A DNA stretch of 8,197 nucleotides from CAYRMV01 sp964425255 (GTDB lineage: Bacteria; Bacteroidota; Bacteroidia; Flavobacteriales_D; Crocinitomicaceae): the NCBI GenBank assembly GCA_964425255.1, contig CAYRMV010000142.1:1-8197 (forward strand), read 5' to 3'. Both the position numbers and the translations under genes were made by a program. Positions within the stretch are counted from its first letter, which is position 1. Each line of letters begins with the position of its first letter. This document shows, in pieces, positions 7,823-8,197 of the stretch. Under the pieces are notes generated by a model that saw nothing but the letters and a program-made list of their open reading frames with translations, searched no databases and was not told where the DNA came from.

Positions 7823-7849
7823 CAAAATTACGGAATTGTTTCGCACAAA
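7823..7849 (-). promoter_or_regulatory. lipB: Candidate Bacteroidota-type promoter for lipB
   Basis: On the minus strand TAATTTTG (7830-7823) matches the -7 consensus TAnnTTTG, and TTTG (7849-7846) could be the -33 element. The spacer is 15 bases, somewhat shorter than the usual 17-23. Transcription would start near 7818, leaving a leader of only about 5-10 bases before the ATG at 7811. The -33 element coincides with the T-tract of the preceding terminator. This is a consensus match only. Confidence 0.45.
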
Positions 7850-7877
7850 AAAAGCGTCCATTTTCATGAACGCTTTT
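7847..7877 (-). terminator. Rho-independent terminator of the T9SS sorting-domain gene
   Basis: Read on the minus strand from 7877, AAAAGCGTTCAT pairs with ATGGACGCTTTT across a GAAA tetraloop (7865-7862). This gives 12 base pairs including one G-U wobble, and seven T in a row (7853-7847) close the structure. It begins 27 bases after the stop codon of the upstream minus-strand gene. On the plus strand the wobble becomes a C-A mismatch and the T-run is only four bases, so it works mainly for minus-strand transcripts and separates that gene from lipB. Confidence 0.85.
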
Positions 7878-7904
7878 CCGCTTGATTTATGATTATTTCT
7901 AGTT

Positions 7905-8197
7905 CTATTTACGTAACACTTGCACGAAGCCATGCCCGTCTACGGTGTCACCGTTTACACCGGTAACTAGATATTTATAGAAATACACTCCCTCTGGAAC
8001 ATTGTTCCCGTTTTGGTCTTTCCCGTTCCATGACGGACTTTGACCAATTTCCGTTTTGTCAAACATGACATTTCCCCAACGGTTTAAGATCACCATGTTA
8101 ACAGTTGCCGCATTTTGAACATTGATCAAGGTAAATGATTCATTGATTCCGTCTCCATCTGGAGTAAATACGTTACCAGCCTCTGCTGATGGTGTTG
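7905..8197 (-). CDS. C-terminus of a secreted or surface protein with a T9SS type B sorting domain (gliding-motility-associated C-terminal domain; partial)
   Basis: Only the last 96 residues are in the window; the protein continues past the right edge and the frame stays open to 8195. The visible part is almost entirely the C-terminal domain that directs export through the type IX secretion system and attachment to the cell surface (CHU_C / gliding-motility-associated family). Landmarks in order are NVFTPDGDGINESF, NMVILNRWGNVMFD, SWNGKDQNGNNVPEGVYFYK and the terminal GFVQVLRK. The pattern of x-F-T-P-N/D-G-D-G-x-N-D/E, NRWG, W-(D/N)-G and P-(D/E)-G-V-Y-F-Y matches the family closely. The function of the passenger region cannot be seen; such proteins are usually large, repeat-rich adhesins or extracellular enzymes. 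The stop at 7905 is followed by a strong terminator. The missing N-terminus should carry a Sec signal peptide. Confidence 0.93.
   Translation of the reverse strand, partial: TPSAEAGNVFTPDGDGINESFTLINVQNAATVNMVILNRWGNVMFDKTEIGQSPSWNGKDQNGNNVPEGVYFYKYLVTGVNGDTVDGHGFVQVLRK

Noticed and set aside
7942..7954. Perfect odd palindrome ACGGTG-T-CACCGT
   Set aside because: It lies within conserved coding sequence of the sorting domain and is far from any start codon, so an operator role is unlikely.

Overview
The window looks like chromosomal DNA of a Bacteroidota bacterium, most likely Flavobacteriales. Three things point there: a protein C-terminus at the right edge with the hallmarks of a type IX secretion (T9SS) type B sorting domain; an RND metal pump fused to a TolC-like domain, an architecture I know from Bacteroidota; and AT-rich intergenic DNA with TAnnTTTG-type promoter elements and no clear Shine-Dalgarno sites. 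There are six protein genes, two of them cut by the window edges, and no RNA genes, CRISPR arrays or insertion sequences that I can see. No gap between genes exceeds 100 bases.

Plus strand, 1-5392: a heavy-metal efflux operon. The first gene (5' end outside the window) encodes a CzcA/CusA-type RND pump of about 1010 residues joined in frame to a TolC-like outer membrane factor of about 370 residues. Four bases later comes the periplasmic adaptor, a CzcB-like lipoprotein. The two genes supply all three parts of a tripartite pump spanning inner membrane, periplasm and outer membrane. The membrane motif D-x5-D-x6-E (codons 379, 385, 392) resembles pumps for divalent cations (Zn/Co/Cd/Ni) more than Cu/Ag pumps.

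Minus strand, 8197-5422, facing the efflux operon: the sorting domain of a secreted or surface protein (partial), a strong intrinsic terminator, a promoter-like site, then lipB (lipoate synthesis), a membrane-anchored serine hydrolase of the beta-lactamase / 6-aminohexanoate-dimer hydrolase type whose start overlaps the lipB stop by 8 bases, and a small conserved-looking protein of unknown function. The last three probably form one transcription unit, possibly with an extra promoter before the small gene. It converges on the efflux operon with only 29 bases between the two stop codons and no clear terminator.

The most interesting spot is the pump/TolC junction (3046-3123). The fused protein still contains what looks like a complete signal peptide with a cleavage site, preceded by a run of eight A. 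One reading frame over from that run there is a stop codon overlapping an in-frame ATG for the TolC part. The locus could therefore yield a fusion, a processed polyprotein, or two separate proteins.
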